This document shows, in pieces, positions 33,956 through 43,636 of a stretch of DNA of 64,000 nucleotides. The stretch lies in assembly GCA_042095055.1 (NCBI GenBank), contig JBELBZ010000006.1, positions 1-64,000 of the forward strand, read 5' to 3'. Below the pieces are notes generated by a model that did not search any database, was not told the DNA's origin, and saw nothing but the letters and a program-made list of their open reading frames with translations. The stretch is from UBA8752 sp042095055. GTDB lineage: Bacteria > Bacteroidota > Bacteroidia > Flavobacteriales_D > Sanyastnellaceae. The position numbers and the translations under genes are program-made. The number at the start of each line of letters is the position of its first letter. The stretch's first letter is position 1.

Positions 33956-34339
33956 ATGCTGCGCACGTTGTCATTGCGGTGGGGTTTGTTGATGGGCTTG
34001 CTTTTGGCAGTGACCTCCGGTTGTCATGCGCAGCGGGACCGCACACAAAGCGCCAAATACCAGCGAAAGGTGCAGATGAAGCTCCAGAAAGAGCGTCAGA
34101 AAGAGCAGGACCAAGCCTTCCGCAATGGAAGGAAAACCCACTGGAAGGCCCAGGACCGCTCCACGCGCAAACGCTGGCGGGCGCAGCGTCGCGCTGCCAA
34201 GCGGATGAGGCGGGGCGGTGGACCGGACAGTTGGTACCGGGGATTGTTCAAATCAGGACGCCCCATTCCTTGGACCAAGCGAGCGGCCAATAAGGTGGGC
34301 AACCTCTTCAAGCGCAAACGCAAGCGGCGCCAATACTGA
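33956..34339 (+). CDS. Small Arg/Lys-rich exported or lipid-anchored protein
   Basis: A 127-residue protein with an N-terminal hydrophobic signal ending in a possible lipobox (LLLAVTSGC, Cys near residue 23) and a mature part dominated by Arg, Lys and Gln (QKERQKEQDQAF, KRWRAQRRAAKRMRRGGG, KVGNLFKRKRKRRQY). Very basic overall. It starts four bases after the subtilisin stop and ends before a strong terminator, so it belongs to the same three-gene operon. No family is recognised; such a charge pattern could bind polyanions or the cell wall, but that is inference. Confidence 0.75.
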   Translation: MLRTLSLRWGLLMGLLLAVTSGCHAQRDRTQSAKYQRKVQMKLQKERQKEQDQAFRNGRKTHWKAQDRSTRKRWRAQRRAAKRMRRGGGPDSWYRGLFKSGRPIPWTKRAANKVGNLFKRKRKRRQY

Positions 34340-34409
34340 CACCTTATGACTTGGGCCTTGAGCCTTGGGCCATTTGAAGGCGTGCCGTTTTGCTTGCGAT
34401 GGAGCATTA

Positions 34410-34437
34410 AAAAAGCCCCTCGCAGGAGGGGCTTTTT
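34410..34437. terminator. Strong bidirectional terminator
   Basis: A perfect 12-base-pair stem, arms AAAAAGCCCCTC and GAGGGGCTTTTT around a GCAG loop. It separates the plus-strand operon ending at 34339 from tRNA-Thr on the minus strand and can serve both. The 70 bases before it contain only two copies of CTTGGGCC. Confidence 0.9.
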
Positions 34438-34439
34438 GG

Positions 34440-34512
<73 letters not shown>

Positions 34513-34539
34513 TTGCACACCGTTCCCGATGGCGGTCGG

Positions 34540-34572
34540 CAAAGATACGCACGCTGTATAAGATGGTTACAA
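34540..34572 (-). promoter_or_regulatory. Promoter of tRNA-Thr (TTG-N22-TATCTTTG)
   Basis: On the minus strand TTG (34570-34572) and TATCTTTG (34540-34547) are 22 bases apart, a complete Bacteroidota promoter, 27 bases before the tRNA 5' end. It is the best promoter in the window. Confidence 0.75.
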
Positions 34573-34629
34573 TCCTGTGCAGACTTTCCTTGGTCCAAGG
34601 AAGATTCGCTGCCTGCAAACACTTCTGAA

Positions 34630-35930
<1,301 letters not shown>

Positions 35931-35934
<4 letters not shown>

Positions 35935-36854
35935 GTGGATTCAACTGGGCTTTTCTCAGGCACTGCCACCACGTTCAAAGGAACACCTTCTGGGCGGCTG
36001 TGCTTCCACCGGGTGTGCGACCAGAGCCAGTGGGCGGGGTCTTCTCTCAATTGGGATTCGATGCGGTCATAGGTCGCTTTGAGCAGCGCCCCTTTGGGCC
36101 ATTCTGTGGGGGCATCTGTGATCAATTCGTAGTGTACTTCCCAATATCCCCGTGGCTTGCCCTCGGCCTTGCGCACCCCAAAGAACACCACGGGCATGTC
36201 AAACTTGCGGGCAAAGGCTTCCAACCCAAAGTGCATGGCCGTCTCCTGTCCCATCCACTCCATCCACCATGCCTTCTTGGGGTCGAGGGGACGCTGGTCG
36301 ACAGCCAACGTCGCGGCCTTAGCACGCCCCGTCTCCTCTACCATCCACGCCGATACACGCTTCATTGGTACGAGTTCAGTGCCGAGCTTTCCACGGGTGC
36401 GCAAAATCAGGTCGTCGTAAAACGCATTGGAAAGCGGTTTATAGACCCCCATCACGGGCAGAGGCAATGCTGCCCCCGCCGTCACAGCAAAGCGTTCCCA
36501 ATTCCCAAAATGTCCACAAGAGAGCAGCACGCCCGGCGGTTTGTCTGCATAAGGGGCCAACACCTCCGGGTTGACATGGTGGAAGCGCTTTAACAGCTCC
36601 TCAGGGCCTGCATGGAAATGCCGCAGCGATTCCACCAGCACCTCCGCGAGGTGGGTGTAGAACTGGCGGGCAGTGCGGCGCAATTCTACGGCTGTCATCT
36701 CAGGGAATGCACGCTTCAGGTTGGATTCCACGACTGTGCGCCGGTAACCAGACCACCACAGGCATTGGGACAACATGTCCGCCAATGGGTACAGCACCGC
36801 ATAGGGCAATCGGCCAATGGGGGCCACAAACAAGGCGTGCAAGATCCGGGTCAT
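35931..36854 (-). CDS. Lysophospholipid acyltransferase, LpxL/HtrB family
   Basis: A 307-residue inner-membrane enzyme that transfers a secondary acyl chain to lipid A precursor. The family motif H-x4-E is seen in SCGHFGNWERFA (about residue 112), and later parts (LAVDQRPLDPKKAWWMEWMGQETAMHFGLEAFARKFDMPVVFFGVRK, split over residues 178-225) and the ending PAHWLWSHTRWKH are typical of Bacteroidota homologues. The ATG at 36852-36854 overlaps the stop of the upstream MBL gene by four bases. Together with the ABC exporter at 12-13.8 kb this is the window's lipid A-related content. Confidence 0.92.
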
Positions 36855-37642
36855 GGGCAGGATATCCGAAGGCCATCCCAACCGAGGGAGACCCCTGTCG
36901 GCAATGCGGCGTCCACTTCCTCATGCTGACCGAGCAAGTGACTGATGTGGGTGAGGTAGGCCTGTTTTGGCCCTACCCTTTCAATGACCTCGAGTGCTTC
37001 TTCGAGGTTGAAATGACTGATGTGGGGCTCCTTGCGAAGCGCATTGAGCACAAGAACCTCAACCCCCTGAAGCCGATCCCAAGTGACTGTACTAAAAGCG
37101 TTCGCGTCCGTGATGTAGGCGATGGGACCTATGCGGAATCCCAGCACTGGCAGTTTGTAGTGCATGACGGGCAAGGGATGAACCTCCACGCCTCCAATGG
37201 ACTTCGTTTCCGCGTCGAGGTCATGAAGCCGCACCTGCGGAACGCCGGGATAGGGGTTGTCACTGAACACATAGTGAAACTCCCGCCTGAGTGCCGCTTG
37301 GACCGATGGGGTAGCATAGACATCCATGTCCCGCTTTGAGCGAAAATTGAAGGCCCGGATGTCATCCAGCCCCGCCACATGGTCCTTGTGTTCGTGTGTG
37401 AAAAGCACCGCATCCACCGCTCCGACCCGTTCTCGCAACATTTGCTGCCGAAAGTCAGGACCTGTATCGACCACAAAATTGCGCGGTCCCTCTGGGGCAT
37501 CATCCCCGTCGACATGAAACAGGGCGCTGGAGCGGAGCCTGTTGTCCCGGGGGTCTGCAGAGGTGCACACCCCACAATCACATGCAATCACAGGCACACC
37601 TTGAGAGGTACCGGTGCCGAGAAGTGTGAGGTGAACGCCCAT
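36851..37642 (-). CDS. MBL-fold hydrolase, PhnP/phosphodiesterase-like
   Basis: A 263-residue cytoplasmic metallohydrolase. VHLTLLGTGTSQGVPVIACDCGVC at the N-terminus (with two or three cysteines, as in PhnP-like zinc-binding extras), NFVVDTGPDFRQQML, metal ligands FTHEHKDHVAGLDD (about residues 75-88), PVMHYKLPVLGFRIGPIAYITDAN, and THISHLLGQHEEVDAAL near the end. Bacteroidota genomes commonly place this gene before lpxL-like genes. The start ATG lies in a perfect 12-base palindrome (37637-37648, arms GCCCAT/ATGGGC). Substrate is probably a cyclic phosphodiester but that is inferred from the family. Confidence 0.88.
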   Translation of the reverse strand: MGVHLTLLGTGTSQGVPVIACDCGVCTSADPRDNRLRSSALFHVDGDDAPEGPRNFVVDTGPDFRQQMLRERVGAVDAVLFTHEHKDHVAGLDDIRAFNFRSKRDMDVYATPSVQAALRREFHYVFSDNPYPGVPQVRLHDLDAETKSIGGVEVHPLPVMHYKLPVLGFRIGPIAYITDANAFSTVTWDRLQGVEVLVLNALRKEPHISHFNLEEALEVIERVGPKQAYLTHISHLLGQHEEVDAALPTGVSLGWDGLRISCP

Positions 37643-37691
37643 ATGGGCAAAGTTAATCGGTCGGGGCTCCGGCGTTCCCACCCTGCATTGG

Positions 37692-37699
37692 TACCTTTG
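37692..37699 (+). promoter_or_regulatory. Candidate -7 element for the gene at 37730
   Basis: TACCTTTG matches TAnnTTTG, 30 bases before the GTG start at 37730. A TTG 11 bases before it is too close to serve as the -33 element. Confidence 0.45.
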
Positions 37700-37729
37700 T
37701 AATGAGCAACACCCTCAATTACCAGCACC

Positions 37730-39190
37730 GTGGAATCCAACCGTGTCGTCCTTTCGGCCAAGCAGAAGGCCCTGCGGATCAACATGAACCACGATCTCTA
37801 TGGCACTTTTGCCGAGATCGGGGCGGGTCAAGAAGTGGTGCGGCATTTTTTCCGTGCGGGGGGTGCCAGTGGGACCATTGCCAAGACCATCAGTGCTTAC
37901 GACAAGGACTTCAGCGATGCCATCTATGGCGTAGAGCCCTCAGGCCGATACGTATGTGAGGCCCGTGTGCACAAGATGATCGACCACGAATACAGGTTGT
38001 GTGAGGAACGGTTGCCTCGAGAAAAGCACCCTGCCAAGCGCTTCTTCGCGTTTGCGAACACCGTGGCGACAATCAACTACCACAAAACGATTGAGGGCCA
38101 CGGCTGGTTCGGGATCCGCTTTCAAACCGGTCCCAACAAAAAACCCAACTCGGTCATCCTCCACGCCCGGTTCCATGAGCCTGACGCCTTGCTGCAGCAC
38201 GCATCCATTGGAATCTTGGGGGTCAACTTGATTTACGGGTGCCACTTCTTGTACAAGCAGCCCAACGACCTGTTGCAGAGCCTCTATGACGAGCTCGACA
38301 AGGACCGCATTGAAATCGACACCATTCAAATGAATGGGCCTGACTTCGCTGGGGTGGACAACCGGCTGTTGTCCTTGCAGCTCGTGAAACACGGGATGAC
38401 AGACGCGGTCATTTTCAGTCCCGATGGACGGAACCTCCAGGCTGCTGACGTGCTGTACAAGCGGAACATCTTGGCCATTCGCGGCAGCTTCCGTCCCGTC
38501 ACCAAGGTCAACTTGGACATGATGGAGCGGGGACTGGCCCTGTTCCGTGAGGAGAACCGGGTCGATGAGAACAACATTCAGTTGTTGTTTGAGATTACAC
38601 TCAACAACCTCAAGGCAGAGGGCGACATCGACGAAAAGGACTTCTTGGACCGGGCCGACATCCTCTGCTCATTGGGGCATACGGTGTTGATTTCAAACTA
38701 CCAGGAGTATTACAAACTCATCGAGTATTTCTCGCGCTACACCAAGAAACGCATGGGCGTCATCATGGGCGGCAATGCGATGATGGACCTCTTCAATGAA
38801 CGCTACTACCGCGAGTTGAATGGAGGCATCCTGGAGGCGTTTGGCATCATGTTCAGCCGAGACCTCAAGGTCTACGCTTACCCTTGGCACGATGCCAAAA
38901 ATGACGTCTTGATCCGCACGGACAACGCCCCCATCCATCCAAGAATCAAGCCTTTGTATGACTATCTGCTCTTCAACAAGCGGATCAGTGACATTCAGCT
39001 TGACGACCTTTCGCTGCTGGACATCTTCAGTGTTGAGGTGCTCCGGATGATCCGCGACGGGCTATCGGGCTGGGAGGACCTCGTCCCCCAAGAAGTGGAC
39101 CAGATCATCAAGCAAAACAGGCTCTTCGGATATGAAGGCCCCACCCCGACTGACCCGGGAGGTTTTGCTGGTGCAGCCATGCTGAACTGA
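37730..39190 (+). CDS. Large conserved cytoplasmic protein of unknown function
   Basis: A 486-residue protein starting at GTG 37730 (an ATG at codon 19 is an alternative). No signal peptide or membrane segment. Distinctive stretches: NHDLYGTFAEIGAGQEVVRHFFRAGGASGTIAKTISAYDKDFSDAIYG (in pieces from residue 20), SGRYVCEARVHKMIDHEY, FFAFANTVATINYHKT, GWFGIRFQ, IHILGVNLIYGC-like strand, KNLAVRGSFRPVTKVN-like strand, EKDFLDRADILCSLGHTVLISNYQEYYKLIEYF and MGVIMGGNAMMDLFNERYY. The even quality of these blocks says it is a strongly conserved enzyme-like protein that I believe occurs widely in Bacteroidota, but I do not recognise its activity. It is divergent from the MBL gene and followed by a terminator. 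Confidence 0.85.
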   Translation: MESNRVVLSAKQKALRINMNHDLYGTFAEIGAGQEVVRHFFRAGGASGTIAKTISAYDKDFSDAIYGVEPSGRYVCEARVHKMIDHEYRLCEERLPREKHPAKRFFAFANTVATINYHKTIEGHGWFGIRFQTGPNKKPNSVILHARFHEPDALLQHASIGILGVNLIYGCHFLYKQPNDLLQSLYDELDKDRIEIDTIQMNGPDFAGVDNRLLSLQLVKHGMTDAVIFSPDGRNLQAADVLYKRNILAIRGSFRPVTKVNLDMMERGLALFREENRVDENNIQLLFEITLNNLKAEGDIDEKDFLDRADILCSLGHTVLISNYQEYYKLIEYFSRYTKKRMGVIMGGNAMMDLFNERYYRELNGGILEAFGIMFSRDLKVYAYPWHDAKNDVLIRTDNAPIHPRIKPLYDYLLFNKRISDIQLDDLSLLDIFSVEVLRMIRDGLSGWEDLVPQEVDQIIKQNRLFGYEGPTPTDPGGFAGAAMLN

Positions 39191-39233
39191 GGCACTCCAG
39201 AGTGGAGCTCTAAACCTCGGTTAATCCCAAGCA

Positions 39234-39260
39234 AAAGGCGGCCCTTTTGGAGCCGCCTTT
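39234..39260. terminator. Bidirectional terminator between the 37.7 kb gene and rpoC
   Basis: Arms AAAGGCGGC (39234-39242) and GCCGCCTTT (39252-39260), perfect over nine pairs with a nine-base loop. It lies between convergent genes and probably ends both the plus-strand transcript and the rpoBC transcript. Confidence 0.85.
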
Positions 39261-39294
39261 CGCATTTCTGACCCAGGCCTTGCGCCCGGCTGAA

Positions 39295-42200
39295 TTATTC
39301 TTCTATGGCCTCTTCTTCCTCACTTTCACCCACCTCAACGAGGCGGTCAAACTCCTCCTGAGAACCGACGACTTGGTCGTGCCAGTGGCGCATACCGGTT
39401 CCGGCGGGAATGAGGTGTCCTACAATCACATTTTCCTTCAAACCTCCGAGGTGATCCTCCTTGGCGCTCACCGCTGCCTCGTTGAGGACCTTGGTGGTTT
39501 CCTGGAAGGATGCCGCTGAGATAAAGGACTTGGTCTGCAAAGAAGCCCGCGTGATGCCCTGGAGCAAGGGACGTGCCGTCGCCGGCATGGCCTCTCTTCC
39601 TTCGACAAGCTTGCCGTCTTCACGTCGGATGGTGCCATTCTCGTCACGCAATTGACGCGCAGAGACCATTTGACCCTCCTTGTAATCCTTGCTGTCGCCA
39701 GCCTCGGTCACGACCATCATGCCGAACATGCGGTCGTTCTCATCGATGAAGTCGGCCTTCTCTACGAACTGCTTCTCCAAGAACTTCGTATCGCCCGGAT
39801 CCTCTACAACCACCTTCTTCATCATCTGACGAACGATGACTTCGAAGTGCTTGTCGTTGATCTTCACACCCTGGAGGCGGTAAACCTCTTGGATTTCATT
39901 GACGAGGTATTCCTGAACCGCAGTGGGTCCTTGGATGGCCAGAATGTCGGCTGGTGTTGTGGCACCGTCGGACATGGGCATACCCGCCTTGACGAAGTCA
40001 TTTTCCTGCACGAGGATGTGCTTGGACAATGGCACGAGGTACTTGCGCTTATCACCAATGCGGCTCTCCACGATGATCTCACGGTTACCCCGCTTGATTT
40101 TACCGTAAGAGACGATGCCGTCCACTTCGGACACCACCGCTGGGTTAGAAGGGTTCCGCGCCTCGAAGAGCTCGGTGACCCTCGGCAGACCTCCCGTAAT
40201 GTCGCCAGACTTACCCGCAATCCGCGGAATCTTGGCGAGGATACGGCCCGTCTCTACTGAATCGCCCTCTTCAACACTGACGTGGGCACCTACTGGAAGC
40301 GAGTACACTTTGAGTACTTCCTTCTTCGGGCCTACAATGTGAATCGCAGGGTTCTTCTTCTTGTCCTTGGTCTCGGTGATGACGATCTCACGGAAGCCGG
40401 TCTGTTCGTCCAGCTCCTCGCGGTAGGTCACGCCATCCTCGATCATATCAAAGACCACCGTTCCCTGCTCCTCGCTGATGATCGCGTTGTTGTAGGGGTC
40501 CCAAGTGCAGATGGTGTCCCCCTTCTTGATCTTCTTGCCATTCTTCACCTGAAGGACAGCACCGTAAGGAAGGTTTGTAGAGCTCAATGTGATGCCCACC
40601 TCGGGGTCGATCACCTTAAACTCGGTTGAGCGCGAAACCACAACAGTCTCCACTTCACCGTCAGGTGTTGCACGCTGGACCGTTCTCAAGTCCTCGAGTT
40701 CCACCACACCTTCTTGGCGGGCGACGATCTCGTTCTCATCCGAAATCTTAGATGCTGTACCACCAACGTGGAACGTACGCAGAGTCAACTGCGTTCCAGG
40801 CTCTCCGATGGACTGCGCTGCAATCACACCCACTGCCTCGCCCTCTTGGACCAGGCGGTTCGAGCTCAATGCCCGGCCGTAACATTTGGCACATACACCC
40901 CGGCGGCTTTCGCAAGTGAGTACTGAGCGCATCTCGACTTCGTCGATGCCCGCCTCCTCGATGCTGGCAGCCACCTCCTCCGTGATTTCAGAACCACCGG
41001 CTACAATCAATTCATCGGTTTCTGGATGGTTGACATCCTGAACAGCGGTGCGGCCGGTGATGCGGTCTGCGAGAGATTCTACAACCTCTTCGTTTTTGCG
41101 CAATGCCGTTGCCGTAAGGCCGCGGATCGTTCCACAATCCTGCTCATTGATGATCACATCCTGGGCGACGTCGACCAAACGACGGGTCAAGTAACCCGCG
41201 TCAGCCGTTTTCAACGCCGTATCGGCCAGACCCTTACGGGCACCGTGGGTGGAGATGAAGTACTCCAAGATGGAGAGGCCCTCCTTGAAGTTGGAGAGGA
41301 TGGGGTTCTCAATGATGTCCTGACCACCGGCAGCACTGGACTTCTGGGGCTTGGCCATCAAGCCACGCATGCCACTCAACTGACGGATTTGCTCCTTGGA
41401 ACCACGGGCTCCAGAGTGCATCATCATGTAAATCGAGTTGAAGCCCTGCTTGTCAGTCTCCAAACGCTCCATCAAGATGTTCGTCAACCGCGAGTTGGTA
41501 TTGGTCCAGATGTCAATGATCTGGTTGTACCGCTCGTTGTTGGTGATGAGGCCCATGTTGTAGTTGTCCATCACCTCACCCACACGCTCGTTGGCCTTGT
41601 CGACCAACTCCACCTTCTCCTTAGGGATGATGATGTCGTTGAGGTTAAAGCTCAGACCGCCCTTGTATGCCATCGTGAAGCCGAGCTTCTTGATGTCGTC
41701 GAGGAATTGGACCGCTCGTGGAACACCGACGGACAGCAAAACGTCCGAGATAATGGTCCTGAGGCTCTTCTTGGTCAAAAGCTCGTTGACATAGCCCGCT
41801 TCGGTCGGCACCACTTCGTTGAAGAGCACACGTCCTACAGTGGTGTCAATGATGGAACTGTTGCCTTCATGGTCGACCCAGCGCACCTTGATGCCCGCGT
41901 GCAATGCAGCGCGGCCCTCGTTGTACGCAATGATCACCTCCTCTGGAGAATAGAAGGTCATGCCTTCTCCTGCCACAGGCTCCTCCTTGGTGGACTTCCG
42001 CTCCTTGGTGATGTAGTACAAGCCCAATACCATGTCCTGCGAGGGGACCGTGATCGGCGCACCATTGGCAGGGTTCAAGATGTTGTGGCTGGCCAACATC
42101 AGCAGCTGCGCCTCCAAAATGGCCGCTGGGCCCAATGGAAGGTGAACCGCCATCTGGTCACCGTCGAAGTCAGCGTTGAACGCCGTACACGCGAGTGGGT

Positions 42201-43599
42201 GCAATTGCAACGCCTTGCCCTCGATCATCTTGGGCTGGAAGGCCTGGATGCCGAGACGGTGCAGGGTCGGAGCACGGTTGAGCAGCACGGGGTGCGACTT
42301 CATCACGTTCTCAAGGATGTCCCAGACAACGGGCTCTTTGGCGTCTACAATCTTCTTGGCGGACTTGACTGTCTTGACGACGCCCCGCTCAATCATCTTG
42401 CGGATGATGAACGGCTTGTAGAGCTCGGCGGCCATGTTCTTTGGCATGCCGCACTCGTGCAGCTTGAGCTCTGGTCCTACGACGATCACAGAACGCGCAG
42501 AGTAGTCCACACGCTTACCGAGGAGGTTTTGGCGGAAGCGACCCTGCTTTCCCTTGAGGCTGTCTGACAGCGACTTCAATGGACGGTTGCTCTCGGTCTT
42601 CACAGCGGAAGACTTCCTGCTGTTGTCGAACAGGCTGTCCACAGCCTCCTGCAACATGCGCTTTTCGTTCCGCAAAATCACATCCGGAGCCTTGATCTCA
42701 ATCAAGCGCTTCAAACGGTTGTTCCGGATGATGACACGGCGATAGAGGTCGTTGAGGTCGGACGTCGCAAATCGGCCACCGTCGAGGGGCACCAATGGAC
42801 GCAGCTCAGGTGGAATCACAGGAACCACCTTCACGATCATCCACTCGGGATTGTTGTTGATCCTGTGGTTGGCGTCGCGGAGGGCTTCCACCACCTGCAG
42901 GCGCTTCAGCGCCTCGTTCTTGCGCTGCTGGCTCGTCTCCGTATTGGCCGCATGGCGCAGGTCGTAGCTCAACTGGTCGAGGTTCAGGCTGCCCAGCATG
43001 TCGTGCAGCGCCTCAGCACCCATCTTCGCCACAAACTTATTGGGGTCCTTCTCGTCCAGATACTGGTTGTCCTTCGGCAGTGTATCGAGGATGTCCAAGT
43101 ACTCCTCTTCGGTGAGGAATTCATTGACGTCCAACGCTTCGCCGTCGGTTTTCGTCGCCACACCGGGCTGGATCACCACATAACGCTCGTAGTAGATGAT
43201 CTGATCCAACTTCTTGGTCGGCAAACCGAGCAAGTAGCCGATTTTGTTGGGCAAGCTGCGGAAGTACCAGATGTGGGCCACTGGGATCACGAGCTGAATG
43301 TGTCCCATGCGCTCACGCCGGACTTTCTTCTCGGTCACCTCTACACCACATCGGTCGCAGACGATGCCTTTGTATCGAATGCGCTTGTACTTGCCGCAGT
43401 GGCATTCGTAGTCCTTGACAGGGCCAAAAATGCGCTCACAGAACAGGCCATCGCGCTCCGGCTTATAAGTCCGGTAATTGATGGTCTCAGGCTTCAGGAC
43501 TTCGCCATGGCTTTGCTCGAGGATTTCCTCGGGCGATGCCATGCTGATGCGAATCTTGTTGAAGTCGCTTGAGAGCTTCGGGGTCTTGTTGTTGGTCAT
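39295..43599 (-). CDS. rpoC: DNA-directed RNA polymerase subunit beta'
   Basis: A 1434-residue subunit of RNA polymerase. N-terminal zinc-binding cluster YECHCGKYKRIRYKGIVCDRCGVEVT, the catalytic Mg2+ motif NADFDGDQMAVH (about residue 465), the second zinc-binding cluster CESRRGVCAKCYG, the bridge-helix/trigger-loop region (QSIGEPGTQLTLRTFHVGG) and a C-terminal acidic tail (EEEEAIEE). Length is typical of Bacteroidota. It follows rpoB after 37 bases and ends just before a terminator, closing the large ribosomal-protein/RNA polymerase operon. Confidence 0.99.
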   Translation of the reverse strand: MTNNKTPKLSSDFNKIRISMASPEEILEQSHGEVLKPETINYRTYKPERDGLFCERIFGPVKDYECHCGKYKRIRYKGIVCDRCGVEVTEKKVRRERMGHIQLVIPVAHIWYFRSLPNKIGYLLGLPTKKLDQIIYYERYVVIQPGVATKTDGEALDVNEFLTEEEYLDILDTLPKDNQYLDEKDPNKFVAKMGAEALHDMLGSLNLDQLSYDLRHAANTETSQQRKNEALKRLQVVEALRDANHRINNNPEWMIVKVVPVIPPELRPLVPLDGGRFATSDLNDLYRRVIIRNNRLKRLIEIKAPDVILRNEKRMLQEAVDSLFDNSRKSSAVKTESNRPLKSLSDSLKGKQGRFRQNLLGKRVDYSARSVIVVGPELKLHECGMPKNMAAELYKPFIIRKMIERGVVKTVKSAKKIVDAKEPVVWDILENVMKSHPVLLNRAPTLHRLGIQAFQPKMIEGKALQLHPLACTAFNADFDGDQMAVHLPLGPAAILEAQLLMLASHNILNPANGAPITVPSQDMVLGLYYITKERKSTKEEPVAGEGMTFYSPEEVIIAYNEGRAALHAGIKVRWVDHEGNSSIIDTTVGRVLFNEVVPTEAGYVNELLTKKSLRTIISDVLLSVGVPRAVQFLDDIKKLGFTMAYKGGLSFNLNDIIIPKEKVELVDKANERVGEVMDNYNMGLITNNERYNQIIDIWTNTNSRLTNILMERLETDKQGFNSIYMMMHSGARGSKEQIRQLSGMRGLMAKPQKSSAAGGQDIIENPILSNFKEGLSILEYFISTHGARKGLADTALKTADAGYLTRRLVDVAQDVIINEQDCGTIRGLTATALRKNEEVVESLADRITGRTAVQDVNHPETDELIVAGGSEITEEVAASIEEAGIDEVEMRSVLTCESRRGVCAKCYGRALSSNRLVQEGEAVGVIAAQSIGEPGTQLTLRTFHVGGTASKISDENEIVARQEGVVELEDLRTVQRATPDGEVETVVVSRSTEFKVIDPEVGITLSSTNLPYGAVLQVKNGKKIKKGDTICTWDPYNNAIISEEQGTVVFDMIEDGVTYREELDEQTGFREIVITETKDKKKNPAIHIVGPKKEVLKVYSLPVGAHVSVEEGDSVETGRILAKIPRIAGKSGDITGGLPRVTELFEARNPSNPAVVSEVDGIVSYGKIKRGNREIIVESRIGDKRKYLVPLSKHILVQENDFVKAGMPMSDGATTPADILAIQGPTAVQEYLVNEIQEVYRLQGVKINDKHFEVIVRQMMKKVVVEDPGDTKFLEKQFVEKADFIDENDRMFGMMVVTEAGDSKDYKEGQMVSARQLRDENGTIRREDGKLVEGREAMPATARPLLQGITRASLQTKSFISAASFQETTKVLNEAAVSAKEDHLGGLKENVIVGHLIPAGTGMRHWHDQVVGSQEEFDRLVEVGESEEEEAIEE

Positions 43600-43636
43600 C
43601 TTTTGGTGAAGATCAATGGGTTGAAGCAGGAGTAAC

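Noticed and set aside
34340..34409. Direct repeat CTTGGGCC twice before the terminator
   Set aside because: Too short and not linked to any function; likely chance.
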